Assembly: GCA_963662175.1 (NCBI GenBank)
Contig: OY759215.1
Span: 54,825,213 to 54,889,212 of the forward strand
Reading direction: 5' to 3'
DNA: 64,000 nucleotides
Source of the DNA: Aradus depressus
Lineage: Eukaryota > Arthropoda > Insecta > Hemiptera > Aradidae
Of the stretch, positions 54,011 to 64,000 are shown piece by piece. A program made the translations under genes and the position numbers. The first letter of the stretch is position 1. Each line of letters opens with the position of its first letter. Below the pieces are notes generated by a model. The model was not told the DNA's origin and ran no database searches. It saw nothing but the letters and a program-made list of their open reading frames with translations.

Positions 54011-54715
54011 GGGCATTGCCACTTCTGATGTGGGTCGGAATTACATGATGTGCAGTGACTCCATGTCCTCTCTTCAAAGCATTCAACAGCTTTGAACAGC
54101 GGACATGGCCGCTTACAGCCGCTGCCCACTCATTGGCGACCCATGGAGGACAATAGTCCTCATAAAATACAAAAACTTGCAAATTACGCCAGTAAAAAAA
54201 AAAAAACAAGTAATTTTTGCTGGATCTCCTCACATGTGGGAATCGAACGGAACGATGCAGCTGATAAAGTGGCTAAGGAAGCAGCAACGTTGCCTGGAGA
54301 AGAAATGGTAGTGACGATAGTATCAGACCTGAAGAAATGCCTGGGCAGAGATATGGGCTAACATGAACCTAACAAACAAACTTAGGTCCATCGAAACAAA
54401 TATTGACTAGTGGGAGCTCAGAGAGGCAGAATAGGCAGGAGGACGTGTGCCTGAAGCGGCTACGAGTAGGTCACACTCGGCTAACCCATGGCCACCTCAT
54501 CAACAGGGTGGCAGCCCCGGGCTGTGGCAAGTGCGTGGCCTGGCCTCTCACAGTAAGCCACATCCCGGAGGAGTGCCCTGGATATAAGGAAATACTAATG
54601 ACCTGTTTACGAACAAGACATCTACATGAGATGCTAGGAGATGACAACTCGTCTATAGAAGCCGTTCGATATCATTTAATCACTTGTACTCCGTCAAAAA
54701 TCTAGGCCATTGAAC
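54010..54715 (+). pseudogene. LINE ORF2 C-terminus: RNase H and C-terminal domain
   Basis: Non-LTR retrotransposon remnant (Jockey/I-type by motif). CSDSMSSLQSIQ (54050-54090) is the RNase H segment with the catalytic-type Asp. After an A-run frameshift, FCWISSHVGIERNDAADKVA (54215-54275) is the conserved RNase H end. In a third frame, RLRVGHTRLTHGHLINR and PLTVSHIPEECPGY (54460-54590) match the C-terminal LINE signature L.R.GHT.LTHG, then C..C and PL...H.L.EC. Two frameshifts and stop codons make it inactive. The reverse transcriptase part is missing; the left junction is with repeat family A. Confidence 0.88.
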
Positions 54716-54744
54716 GCACAAACGAAATTATTCTATTATATAAA

Positions 54745-54853
54745 ATATGGAAGTACTTTCGGTATCGCTACCATCTTCAGCCACGACCGACAGTGACAGT
54801 ATTTGTTAAGTCGTGGCTGAAAGTTGATAGCAATACCAAAAGTATTCCCATAT
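54745..54853. repeat. Imperfect inverted repeat, 43-bp arms
   Basis: ATATGGAAGTACTTTCGG, TATCGCTACCATC and TTCAGCCACGAC are mirrored by GTCGTGGCTGAAAG, TTGATAGCAATACC and AAAAGTATTCCCATAT. The loop is 22 bp. Confidence 0.75.
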
Positions 54854-55610
54854 TGTATATACGTGTATATATAAATAATATTTTTAAAAACGCACGTTTT
54901 TCTTTATTTTTTATTAAATTTTAACCGAAGCGGTCGATTAGTATTAGAGAGAGCGAATACTTAATTGATTAATTCGTTCGTTTTACGCGTCCTCAGAGAT
55001 GAATTACGTTTATGTTCTCTATCCCATGTCCACGAACATTTATAATCCTGCCCTTAAACTGAACAGAATAAGATACGTAATATACGATACTACAGTGAGG
55101 CCCTCACATGGCATGTAATAACCACCACATTCTATTCCTAAATATTAAATAATATGAACAAAGTATTGCTGAATCATTTTGAAACTCAACTGGAATGACA
55201 TCCAACTTCAGGAGAGGAACATTACATGGCACAAAATTGTGATATATTGTCGGAGATGTGCCGTACGGGTGGGCAATGGATGAAATGACCTGTCCTAAGG
55301 AGCATAAAATAACGCTTTGCCGGTTGAGTGTTCCTTCATTCACCTTGAGCTCCAAATGCCGCCTGGAAGAAACACCTTTTTTTTTCGAAAGTGAACGAAG
55401 AGGAAGAAAGGGAATCAGAGTGGTATGAAATTTTTAAATGGACGACCGTTAGAGGTTCGTCCCAAAGATACTCATTGGCCATTTGCTGCGGACAAACTTC
55501 TAACGTACTCTTCCGACTTCGGCCGTTCGTTCTCATCTTTGTCCATTCTAGTCAGACACTTACAGATTTTCAATCCAAGTTCAAAACATTCAGTTATTAG
55601 TTTTTCTTTT
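54854..55610. other. No confident gene; minus-strand open stretches 55104-55536
   Basis: Two minus-strand stretches (55336-55536 and 55104-55355) are less low-complexity than most here and nearly contiguous. No family is recognised. They could be an exon or old transposase. Confidence 0.25.
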
Positions 55611-55613
55611 TTT

Positions 55614-55720
55614 GGGGGTTCCATAGGTCGAAAATCAAAACGGAACCCTATAAGCGAGCTATGTGTCTGTTTCTCTAGGGACCAAACCATTTGAGATAAA
55701 AACTTGGGGTTTTTCTTTCA
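55614..55720 (+). repeat. Repeat family E
   Basis: GGGGGTTCCATAGGTCGAAA, ATCAAAACGGAACCCTATAA, GCGAGCTATGTGTCTGTTTC. The GGTTCC...GGAACC box pair is characteristic of a common dispersed insect repeat. Confidence 0.4.
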
Positions 55721-55888
55721 AAATATCCACATGTACGGTCCAGGGCCAGGAAACTTATGGTTGCAAAATAAAAATGAAATCTGACCAATAATCACACATT
55801 TTATTATTATATGTTAGCCGGCTTACGAAGTTGCCCTCAGCATCAGGCTCTACAGAAAACCCATAATTGAGTAAAAAAGTATAAACTC

Positions 55889-55990
55889 AAATAAATACAT
55901 AAAAATATTGATTATGTGCTAAAATAAATTGGGCATTTTTTTTATGAGCAATACATTTTAGCGCATAGTCAATGTTTATGTGTATTTATG
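55889..55990. repeat. Imperfect inverted repeat, ~42-bp arms
   Basis: AAATAAATACATAAAAATATTG, ATTATGTGCTAAAAT mirrored by ATTTTAGCGCATAGTCAAT, GTTTATGTGTATTTATG. The loop is about 18 bp and T-rich. Confidence 0.65.
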
Positions 55991-56715
55991 TTATCCATTA
56001 GAATTGTTATACCTTTTTTTATTAAATGATGAGTTGTTGTAGACAGCCTGATGAAAGGTCATCATCACTACATCAGCCATCTCTTCACATTATAAGCGTC
56101 TTCACCAGAATAAGCTGTTGCATATTTTTCAGTGGCCGAATTACCGAGAGAGTAAAAAAGTAATAACTATGTCTGCTCGTAAGAAAATTCGACCTCCAAA
56201 TTGGAGTAGATTATTGAGCCAGTCGTTGCGTTTGCAACCTCTTGAAAATTGGCCTGTGTGCCTTCTGTGGTGCCAAAGCTCTATTTGGGCTCCATATAAG
56301 GCTTGAAGTGGGTCATCGCTTTAGTACCTGTTGGCTCGCAACTGTCAGAAGTGGTTCAGATTAGTACCATACTCTTGTGGTCGGGTTTCAACCTGTCCTT
56401 CAACAAATCCTATTGTTAACTCTGGCCTGATTTTCACTCCAATTGCGAAATTATTATATGATTACATATGGGCTGATTCGACTGTGAGTATTCTTCTATC
56501 GTAAATTGTAAGGTACTGAATGGTAACAAGGCATTCGGCTATTTTTGAATAAAGATAGGCAAAATAAAAAAATAAAAATAAATAATAATAGTTTTGAAAT
56601 AATATATGACCATCATAGAGATGTCCTGTTTTTTTTCCCCGTTCAATAATGATGTTGATTAATTTCATAATCTTTAGATGTAATTAAATCTTTATTGCTC
56701 AATTTCGCAACACCA
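55991..56715. other. No gene seen
   Basis: Unassigned. Open stretches on both strands are short and show no domain. Confidence 0.3.
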
Positions 56716-56860
56716 TACAACTAGGTCATATCGCCTACTACCAGAGTCACTCTGGTGGTCATAGCTCGACTGTACAAGGGGAGTCCTAAATGTTGCCTAC
56801 CCTAAATTTGTATTTACCAAGGGTAGGGGTTTTAAACGAGTACCTGACATCGTACATCAT
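56716..56860 (-). repeat. SINE-1, 3' half (minus strand)
   Basis: AACTAGGTCATATCGCC, TACTACCAGAGTCACTC, GGGGAGTCCTAAATG, TGCCTACCCTAAATTTG and AACGAGTACCTGACATCG. Head and tail end missing. Confidence 0.78.
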
Positions 56861-56884
56861 TGAAGTTTCTTTTCAGTTGATATT

Positions 56885-57265
56885 TTACTTCCATTGATGT
56901 ACGAAGTAAAGAATAGGGGAAGTTATGTAATCGATCAGAAACTCGATGTTCTGTTCTCAACGGAATTACATGTTTTCTCGACCCCTGATTCCAAAAATGA
57001 AAAAAAAAAAGATATATGTGTCTGTGAACATGATAACTCCCGGTAGAATGAATCTATCCACATGAAATTTTATATGTATATTCAGAATCCTCTATGACGT
57101 ATGAATATATCTGTAATAACTGCCGATTCGACACTAAATTTCAAATGTTAATTTAAAACCCCAAAAGGACAGGATCTTATGATTTTCAGCCATATCGGCT
57201 ATGAATTGGTTTTGGAGGGAGAGCAAAAACTTAATTGATTATTAAATTCACCGTCGACTTTTTTT
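56885..57265 (+). repeat. Repeat family A, 5' end and two subunits
   Basis: GTACGAAGTAAAGAATAGGGG, AAGTTATGTAATCGATCAG, CTCAACGGAATTACATG, CCCTGATTCCAAAAATG, CTCCCGGTAGAATGAATC, then a second subunit with TAATAACTGCCGATTCG and ACCCCAAAAGGAC. It shows the family in forward order clearly. Confidence 0.65.
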
Positions 57266-57670
57266 ACAGTGTAATACGCTATTCCTAACCATGTGAAACT
57301 ATATATATAACACAATTTGGTATTTCTTACCAGTCTTTTAGCCAAATCGCCACCTTGAGTTAAACCAGGAATGCAGCGTCACTGAAACTTACCTGCAACA
57401 GGGAAAAAAAAAATTAGAAAGCATTCTATGATAGAGAGAATTGTTAATCATAGCATATAATACAATAAATTCAAGTTGAATACATTTGTAGCCTACGTAA
57501 AATGTTTTTTATAATGTTTAAAGTTGACCTATTCAGGTTCATTTAACTACAAATATATTAAATATACATATATAATAACTTTTATGTATTCAAATTAAAA
57601 GAAATTAAGAAAATCAACGAATAAAGTATTTGTTGTACGTATTTTTTGTTTTAATAAAGAAAGAAAAAGT
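57266..57670. other. No gene seen
   Basis: AT-rich, unassigned. Confidence 0.3.
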
Positions 57671-57972
57671 GCCCAACGCTTACGTGAGCACAACAAATTC
57701 GAAACCCGGCCGAGGCCCTTATATTTTTTACCTGGGAGGTGAAAAAACCTTGAGCACATCGTCATTCGGATGGGATGTTCAACGATTGCCCCGAGCCAGT
57801 ACGATGTCAGGTACTCGTCAAAGACCCCTTCCTACCCTAGGTGAATAAACCTGGGTAAGCAAAATTTAGGACGCCCAGAGTAGAGTCAGCCTCATGTCCA
57901 CCAGCGACGAAAAATCCCTCTGGTAGTAGGCGATATAACCTCGTGGTTAAAGCCCGGGCATGAGTGATAATA
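57671..57972 (+). repeat. SINE-1, near full length (plus strand)
   Basis: The A-box region is lost (head reads GCCCAACGCTTACGTGAG). The B box is AATTCGAAACCCGGCC, followed by a clean central domain and 3' part: TGGGAGGTGAAAAAACC, GTCATTCGGATGGGATG, AGTACGATGTCAGGTACTCG and CCCGGGCATGAGTG. Confidence 0.84.
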
Positions 57973-59625
57973 ACTCAAGTTTAATTAGAATTAAGATACA
58001 TATTTTTTATAACACCCGGAAGTATTTTCCTAATATACTTCTTATTGGAAAAAGTTGAAAGATAATGTTATGTTTAGCAAAATCGCCGGAGGGCAGATTA
58101 TTGGCCTGGGTATTTGTCCTTCTTTACTAATTCTCAAAATCAGTAACTTACCAAAATATTAACACCCAAGACCAAGAATATCCAAATATCGTCTTGGGAT
58201 ATTGAAAAATATCTTTCTAGAAGCGATCGAAATTGGACTCATGGTCGAGCACTGAATGCATTTGATCTGATTAATCCTTAACAATATTTTTCATTTTATT
58301 TCAAACAATTTGGCATATAGATGGTTGAACAGAATCCCTCCCACATATTCGCTCCAGCATGGCTGTGATGAGGGATCAAGCGGAACATGGGGCCGGGGAA
58401 TGACCCGATACAACTGGGAGATAAAAAAAAATTCTAACCGATACATTCCCTTTTTTATATGACTTTTTTTTCGTATTGAACTTGGTGGGGGACCGACGCT
58501 ACTTGTTCCCAGCGACTAGAAAAAATAACTGTTTTTACCCATGAAACTTTTTTTTTTTTTCTATATCACGATTTTCACTTTTTATCATTTTCCAACCTCT
58601 AATTATTATTTCCCAAAACGTTATGTGCGCATATAGTAAAAGGCATAATTGGAAAAACATGTTAAGCTTTGATGTCAAATGTTTCAATAAGCCTTCAATT
58701 TAGTTCAAGAGCTGTGAAGTTCGTGCAGAAGGAAAGGGACAACTTTCTCTTTATAAGACAATAATGCCTTCGGTTCAAGGAATACTATATAGCAATACTC
58801 GGCTGAACAAACATAGCCTGCCATTAATTTTTCAGGCGTTTTGCTCAATTTCCTTAAATTTATTATCATGAATTAATTTTTGTCATAGTATGGACTTATT
58901 GTTAACGTATAACCAGTTACAAAATTAGAAATTTGGGGGAAGTTTGGGTAAAAAACTGTTGATTATACAATTTTTAGGGAGAACGGGAGAGGGACTTCTC
59001 TCGTTGTGGAGAGAAAGTATTACTTTTGCAGACAAGAAATTTTTTGGTTACCAAAGAACTTTCCCATTAGAGAAGGGGAAGGCATTGTTTATTTGAAAAA
59101 TTAATATATTTTTGCGATGATGCCTACGATGACGCAGACGAGTTATTTTACGCTAGTGAAAGTTTCGAATCTTCCCCTAATGTTTTTGATGGGTATCATC
59201 CTGCGAAATAGAGGACTTTTTCCTTCTAGCCTAAGTTATTCTTTAATAAGTTCATTACATGAATTCTAGGATAGCAATACTTTTGAAATCTTCATTTGCA
59301 TAACCTCCATATCTTTCCATATAAATATTCCATTTCACATTCAAAGAAAAATTATATATATATTTATATATATATATTAAATTACTATCCAGTACCTGCT
59401 TTAAACAACTAATGACAACTAAGGTGTTCGATTCGAATGTGGAAAGAATTACTGGAATGGATGAAGAAAGTTTATTTTCAGACCGAGTTCAAGTTTAAGG
59501 TCGAATACCAACGACAACCACATAGCTATGTGAAAATCTGTAGAATGCTTTGTAATTATTGTTCCGTCCACAGCTTCTCTTATAATTATTAATTAGTTAG
59601 TTATTAGAAGTTATATCGCCTCCTA
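57973..59625. other. No gene seen
   Basis: A family B-like block is at about 58835-58860. Otherwise unassigned AT-rich DNA with no supported gene. Confidence 0.3.
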
Positions 59626-59627
59626 CC

Positions 59628-59740
59628 TATTTCTTTTATTTATTTTTTTTTTTTTGGGTGGCGACCTCCGATGGAGGCCACGACATCCATCGCCGAATCG
59701 TCGGGGGAATGAGGGCCTAACAAATAAATATATCAACAAA
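59628..59740 (-). repeat. Retroposon 3' end with A tail (minus strand)
   Basis: On the minus strand a GC-rich block (GGATGTCGTGGCCTCCATCG, GAGGTCGCCACCC) ends in an A run and TAAATAAA. This fits a LINE 3' untranslated end. It is short, and the family is not identified. Confidence 0.35.
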
Positions 59741-59831
59741 TATATTATATATACTCTGCCAGATGGAGCCACCCAGGGAGATATCCTTAGCCACATTATG
59801 TCACCCTATCTACTATATTAATATTTGTGCT

Positions 59832-59923
59832 GGCGCTAATGGCCTCTGCAGCACCTAATATAGGAATATATATATATATATACTTTTTTTCCTATATTAG
59901 GTGCTGCAGAGGCCATTAGCGCC
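59832..59923. repeat. Perfect 34-bp inverted repeat
   Basis: GGCGCTAATGGCCTCTGCAG plus CACCTAATATAGGA (59832-59865) is the exact reverse complement of 59890-59923. An AT microsatellite and a T run form the 24-bp loop. Perfect arms suggest a recent origin. Confidence 0.92.
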
Positions 59924-59925
59924 CC

Positions 59926-60246
59926 CTACCAGAGTGCTCTTTCGTCACTCTGTTGGACTTGAGCTCCGAGGAAGACCCTTAGGTTTTTTATTTGGGTGGT
60001 GAAAAAACCTCGAGTACGCCGTCCTTCTGATGGGACGTTAAGCGATGCTCCCGATATCTGTGCAATGCCAGATACTCCTTAAAGACCCCTATCCTTGGTG
60101 AATACAAATTTAGGGTAGGCAAAATTTAGGACTCCCAGAAAGGAGGCTGGCTCATTTTGGCTGATGTCCAATGGAGCGACAAAAGAGGGCTCTGGTAGTA
60201 GGCGATATGACCTCGAAGTTGAAGCCTCTGTAAGAGTCTCAGAAAC
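59926..60246 (+). repeat. SINE-1 mosaic: short minus piece joined to plus copy
   Basis: 59926-59967 reads in minus orientation (CTACCAGAGTGCTCTTTCG, TCACTCTGTTGGAC). From 59968 the family reads in plus orientation from just after the B box (GGAAGACCCTTAGGTTTTTT) through the central domain to GGCGATATGACCTCG and a diverged tail. It is adjacent to the 34-bp inverted repeat. Confidence 0.78.
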
Positions 60247-60970
60247 TAATTATAATCATTCTGTGTCATTCATCAAGAATGTATATTCCATTGTACTAAT
60301 GAGTAAATCAATGAACAATTAATTAGTATAATTAGTTAGTATAAACAGTTTGTCGAACAATATATATTAGCGATGTATAGATAATAGCGATATTCAAATA
60401 ATAATATAAACAGACATACTAATCAGTGAGCTTCACGAAATCTTGTCATTGCGTGTTATCTATGAATATTTTCTATATATATATAGATACACCCTATTTT
60501 GACACATTTATATAAATAATATATATTCTAAAAATGTCTTGTTGATGTTGTTTGATGATACTTTTTTTTAGATTCTAGAACTTTTTTTTAGATTCTAGAA
60601 TTCTATTCGTATGGAGTCAACATGAGATGAATGAGTTAAGAAAATTTCCCAATGATGACTCAATTTTCGTTTGCGTGAATTATAGTAAAACAGTTGGTCG
60701 AAGAACTGTTCTTCTTAAATTACGTTCATCAAGAAGTGTCTGACGTGGGAACGTTTCTCAGATCTGAGATAGAAAACAAATTGGACAGAGCTGTAGCGTG
60801 CCAACAAATCTCCAATCAGCTTACTTCCCATAACAATCACTTTTTTCAGTCATTCGCTTAATTTATTCAAAACTGATCCTATCGAGGAACTTAAACAAAA
60901 CACGAATACAGATAAAAATAAAATCCTAAAATAAATATTGATGTTTAATTGTGTTTGTCTATTATTTCGT
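60247..60970. other. No gene seen
   Basis: AT-rich. CTTTTTTTTAGATTCTAGAA is tandemly duplicated at 60561-60600. Confidence 0.3.
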
Positions 60971-61175
60971 ACAAATAAATAAAACAAACTTATTTTTTGA
61001 AGTTTTATTTATACCACGAAATATTTATACATAAGCTACCCGGTTTAGTTATAAATTAAGACGTTATAAACTTAACGATGATGATATGCCGAAACCGATA
61101 ATTTATGTATAAGTTTTTGTGGAATAGACAATATTTAAAAAAATGTGCTTGTTTTATTTATTTATTTAAGTTTCC
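60971..61175. mobile_element. Family F foldback, second copy
   Basis: AAATAAATAAAACAAACTTA at the left mirrors GTGCTTGTTTTATTTATTT at the right. TTTATACATAAG mirrors TTTATGTATAAG inside. The middle contains ACGATGATGATATGCCGAAA. The arms are more diverged than at 52040. Confidence 0.7.
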
Positions 61176-61470
61176 GCAATATGCTTGCATTTCTAACCTT
61201 TGAGAGTCGTTCTTAGGAACCTTTTTATGTCTATTAACGCGTTCGTAATTTGTCTGGAAATAACTACTGCGATCTTTAAAGAAAATGGTTGCAATAAAAT
61301 TATAGGTTTAGTTGTACAATTTTTTTTATTGGCCAATTCACTCGATCGTAAGGCAAATTAAAAATATTATAGTCAAGTGATCTCCATGCCCTTAAGTTAG
61401 TGGTGCATGGCGATTTTGTCGGTAATTTCGGGTTCATCTTATTTTTATTTTAATTTTTGGTTGCATTAAC

Positions 61471-61740
61471 TGCAACGGTCTTCAGGGATGGGTTGCCGTC
61501 CTGTTCCAAAAAAGTATAGGTAGTCAGAATGAATACAACATTTTGGCGGCTGTTATACCAGAGCAACCGACAACCAGCAACTGGCAACTTTTGTCGCTAA
61601 AGCCATTTCACATTGTTTTATACGAAGGGTCTCGCACCAAGGAACGCAATAATAAATTTATTTTCGTTAAAACAATACACGGTAATAGGATACGTCCAAA
61701 TAATTTATACATTAAGATAGCTTATAAATTAGATTTATAA
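61471..61740 (+). CDS. Unidentified coding-like stretch, partial
   Basis: The frame through VAVLFQKSIGSQNEYN and FHIVLYEGSRTKERNN to ...KIAYKLDL and a stop has mixed, protein-like composition for about 90 residues without an ATG of its own. A second such stretch (61766-62029) follows in another frame. I do not recognise a family. It could be the last exon of a gene, an old viral insertion or chance. Confidence 0.2.
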   Translation, partial: CNGLQGWVAVLFQKSIGSQNEYNILAAVIPEQPTTSNWQLLSLKPFHIVLYEGSRTKERNNKFIFVKTIHGNRIRPNNLYIKIAYKLDL

Positions 61741-61765
61741 CAACTTGAGTCTAACATACGTATGA

Positions 61766-62029
61766 TTAGTAGTAATAACAAAACTATTAAAAATAATAGT
61801 CGCTTATGGGAAATTTAAATTGCTAGCAGCGGTTGAAAAGCAAATAGAATTGCTTGAAAGGAGCAACCTAACCTCTGAATTTACCAACAATAATATAAAA
61901 AAATTGAATTTTGAAGTATTAAATTATTTAAAATTTAATACAAATTGTATAATACTTACTGAGGACGTCAGGCCGTACATTTACTCAGAACAACAGGCTG
62001 ACGATCCCTGTATTTTGCGTTTTTCTTGA
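61766..62029 (+). CDS. Unidentified coding-like stretch, partial
   Basis: About 87 residues, open from a stop at 61763 to a stop at 62027, including AAVEKQIELLERSNL and VRPYIYSEQQADDPC. It has no ATG and no recognised domain. It lies 26 bp downstream of the 61740 stop in a different frame, so the pair may be one decayed frame. Confidence 0.2.
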   Translation, partial: LVVITKLLKIIVAYGKFKLLAAVEKQIELLERSNLTSEFTNNNIKKLNFEVLNYLKFNTNCIILTEDVRPYIYSEQQADDPCILRFS

Positions 62030-63525
62030 TTATGTCAAGGGCTACGAGATTTAAAGGAGTCTCAAAGGTATTTGAAGTAGGTATGAAGGATATTCTTTCA
62101 ATTCCTTAGCACAAACACTTTCAGCACAATGCTGGACAAGGCTCGCCAAAGCAGGATGGTCTCACAATTTTCTTCTTTTCTTTTCCGATGCAATCACAAA
62201 ATAAGCATATCATCATCCTCAGATGTAGACAACACGTACACAAAACACAATAGGAACTGAGGTTGGTTTGGTGTGAGAGGTAGCAGGTTGCTCTGATGTG
62301 AGAGTCGTGCTATCCACCTCACCACCTTGGTTCCACTCCACGAAAGTGTTGTGCTTATGCTTGTGAACCTAGAGTGTAATGTACCGTTAAACATCTTCAA
62401 AATGAATATGTGTAGTCATCTTTCAGGTAGATTCTCGATTTTTTTTTAATCTCCTTATGAGTGTTAAAATTACCTGAGGTTGCAAAATTTAAATAGATCC
62501 CCACTTGAGTATGCTAAAGACAGGTTTATTATTGACGCGGCGCGAACATGAAACATTATTCAAAACTTGTCAGAATCATTCTAAACGTACAATTTCGCGC
62601 TTAGTCCTTTCCATTTTGCAAATCCGGATTGTTTAATTTACATTTGATCATAGGGAAATATTCTTCAGGGTGGCAATCTCCCTAACAACAGATTCACAAC
62701 GCTCCGCTGTTCGCTGTAACATTTTTCAAAATTCTGTGAAAATGATTAAGCTATCTATTTTTGTTACTTTTTCTTTTGATATCCTACTCAATTCCTTCAA
62801 CTTTTGTTGATAATTTATTTTGAAAATGTGCAGAAAATTAACACCCTATACTTTAGACATTTTAGACACTTTTTTATTAAAACTAATTTTGAAACTTACT
62901 TTCACGAGATGTCTCCTTTATATTTGTATATATATTTTTACTGTAAGTGACAAAAATTTGACCTATCCTTGTCGAAAATTCCAAAAAAACATGTGGCATA
63001 CTAATATATTTAGCCACGCTACCAAATCCAGGAAAATCTTGTTTTATGGATCAAATATAAGAAATATTTATGATTGATTAATTATGATTGAATGAATAAC
63101 TATCGAAAATGTTTGCAGATAGTAGATTACAAATATTTTTAGACAATATTCGCTACTGATACGAATTGACAAGCAGGATTTCCTCTTCCTACTCATCCCT
63201 CTCTCTCTCCTCTTCAAAACGAATATATATTCGTAAACTTTTTCAAGTCAGTTGTGGAAAAACAAGCTTTGAATAGTTTTAAACGTTAACGCAGTGTGGA
63301 ACCTACAAATGAAAAAATAATATACGAGAGTTCTTTCTGGTGTTGACGATATAAGCCTTGGTGCACTCATTCGGTGTTTAGACGTGCGGTGCCAGAAAAA
63401 ATACTTTCACACGTCAGCGACCAAGCGTCGCACCGATAGATGAGAATTGGAACTAGTATGTACCGAGCTGCGGCGAGCCCCCTAGATAGTTGTATGTGTA
63501 GAGCAACGGTGCCGTAGAGCAGCCA
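62030..63525. other. No gene seen
   Basis: Unassigned AT-rich DNA. ACGAATATATATTCGT at 63219-63234 is a 16-bp palindrome. The part at 63350-63520 is GC-richer and may be the body of the element whose 3' end is at 63558. Confidence 0.3.
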
Positions 63526-63529
63526 GTAT

Positions 63530-63558
63530 TCGCCGAACAACGCTGGGCACCACAGCTA
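63530..63558 (+). mobile_element. Helitron-like 3' end (plus strand)
   Basis: CGCCGAACAACGCTGGGCAC, CACAG, CTAG, then T. The hairpin is imperfect, but order, spacing and the CTAG|T end match 3146 and 35064. The 5' end is not found. Confidence 0.45.
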
Positions 63559-64000
63559 GTATGTTATTATTATGTAACATATATCGATAACAGACAATGT
63601 TTTAGGTTTTTTTCTGTCATACCGCATGTTTCGTCAAAAGAGTTTTTTTTGTATCTATTTTACAATTTTGTTTTTGGCAAGACAACAAAGGTCTTATTGG
63701 ATGGACCCCAATTCAGAGTGATGAGGTTCACCATTCTTCTTTTCATTATTAACATTTTTGTTGTTCTAAGACAGAAAAAAAACCTAAAAAAACATTATGG
63801 TTTCGGTCATGTGCATCCCATCTCAACTAATGGTCCATTGAACCCATGAATTTGTCCTCCTTTATTTATAGGTGTCATAGCCAATAGTTTTTTGCTTGAT
63901 TGAGAAATGATACGTTTTTTTAAGGAACTGAACGTTTATCCGAACGAAAAATGAGCAATTACTGAAAATACCAAAGGTTGCCGATTCGTTTTACAAAATT
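63559..64000. other. No gene seen
   Basis: AT-rich window end. A 66-residue open stretch (63649-63849) is hydrophobic and low-complexity, without a recognisable domain. Confidence 0.3.

Overview
The window looks like gene-poor nuclear DNA of an arthropod, probably an insect (a hemipteran would be my guess, not shown by the sequence). It is AT-rich, has no operons, and is full of microsatellites, homopolymers, tRNA-derived SINEs, degenerate LINE pieces, Helitron-like and PIF/Harbinger-like DNA elements, foldback repeats and tandem arrays. I find no complete host protein-coding gene. The only long intact reading frames belong to one LTR retrotransposon. A promoter plus first exon, present in two copies on a segmental duplication (about 41.7-43.3 kb and 45.2-46.0 kb), is the best hint of a host gene.

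Layout. 0-10 kb: dispersed repeats, a 523-bp Helitron-like element (3146-3668), fragments of two SINE families, a PIF/Harbinger relic with 5' transposase remains (8048-8870), and a 27-bp minisatellite (9587-9839). 10.2-17.7 kb: a young 7.5-kb LTR retrotransposon flanked by the 4-bp duplication CAAT. 18-32 kb: SINEs, a dimeric 120-140 bp satellite (21.3-22.0 kb), a LINE-type 3' end, and a 314-bp foldback (30.1 kb). 32-40 kb: degenerate ~140-bp repeats resembling Helitron-type repeats, and a CT-rich minisatellite. 41-46 kb: the segmental duplication, with a LINE reverse-transcriptase fragment between its copies. 46-64 kb: more SINEs, foldbacks, a LINE RNase H/C-terminal fragment (54.0-54.7 kb) and a weak unidentified coding-like stretch (61.4-62.0 kb).

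The most interesting object is the LTR retrotransposon. Its 1.33-kb LTRs differ at only two positions over the first ~1.31 kb. It has an 18-nt primer-binding site matching the tRNA-Lys(UUU) 3' end, an intact 527-aa Gag, and a perfect A AAA AAC slippery heptamer directly before the Gag stop. A 325-aa frame lies in the -1 register. That second frame keeps a G-patch at its start and the integrase C-terminal GPY/F segment at its end, but lacks protease, reverse transcriptase, RNase H and the integrase core. It therefore looks like a recently mobile, non-autonomous Gag-bearing element that should still make a Gag-G-patch-integrase-tail fusion by -1 frameshifting while borrowing enzymes in trans. 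In the resemblance to betaretroviruses (A AAA AAC, G-patch downstream of Gag in the -1 frame), what is seen is the sequence; its function is inferred.
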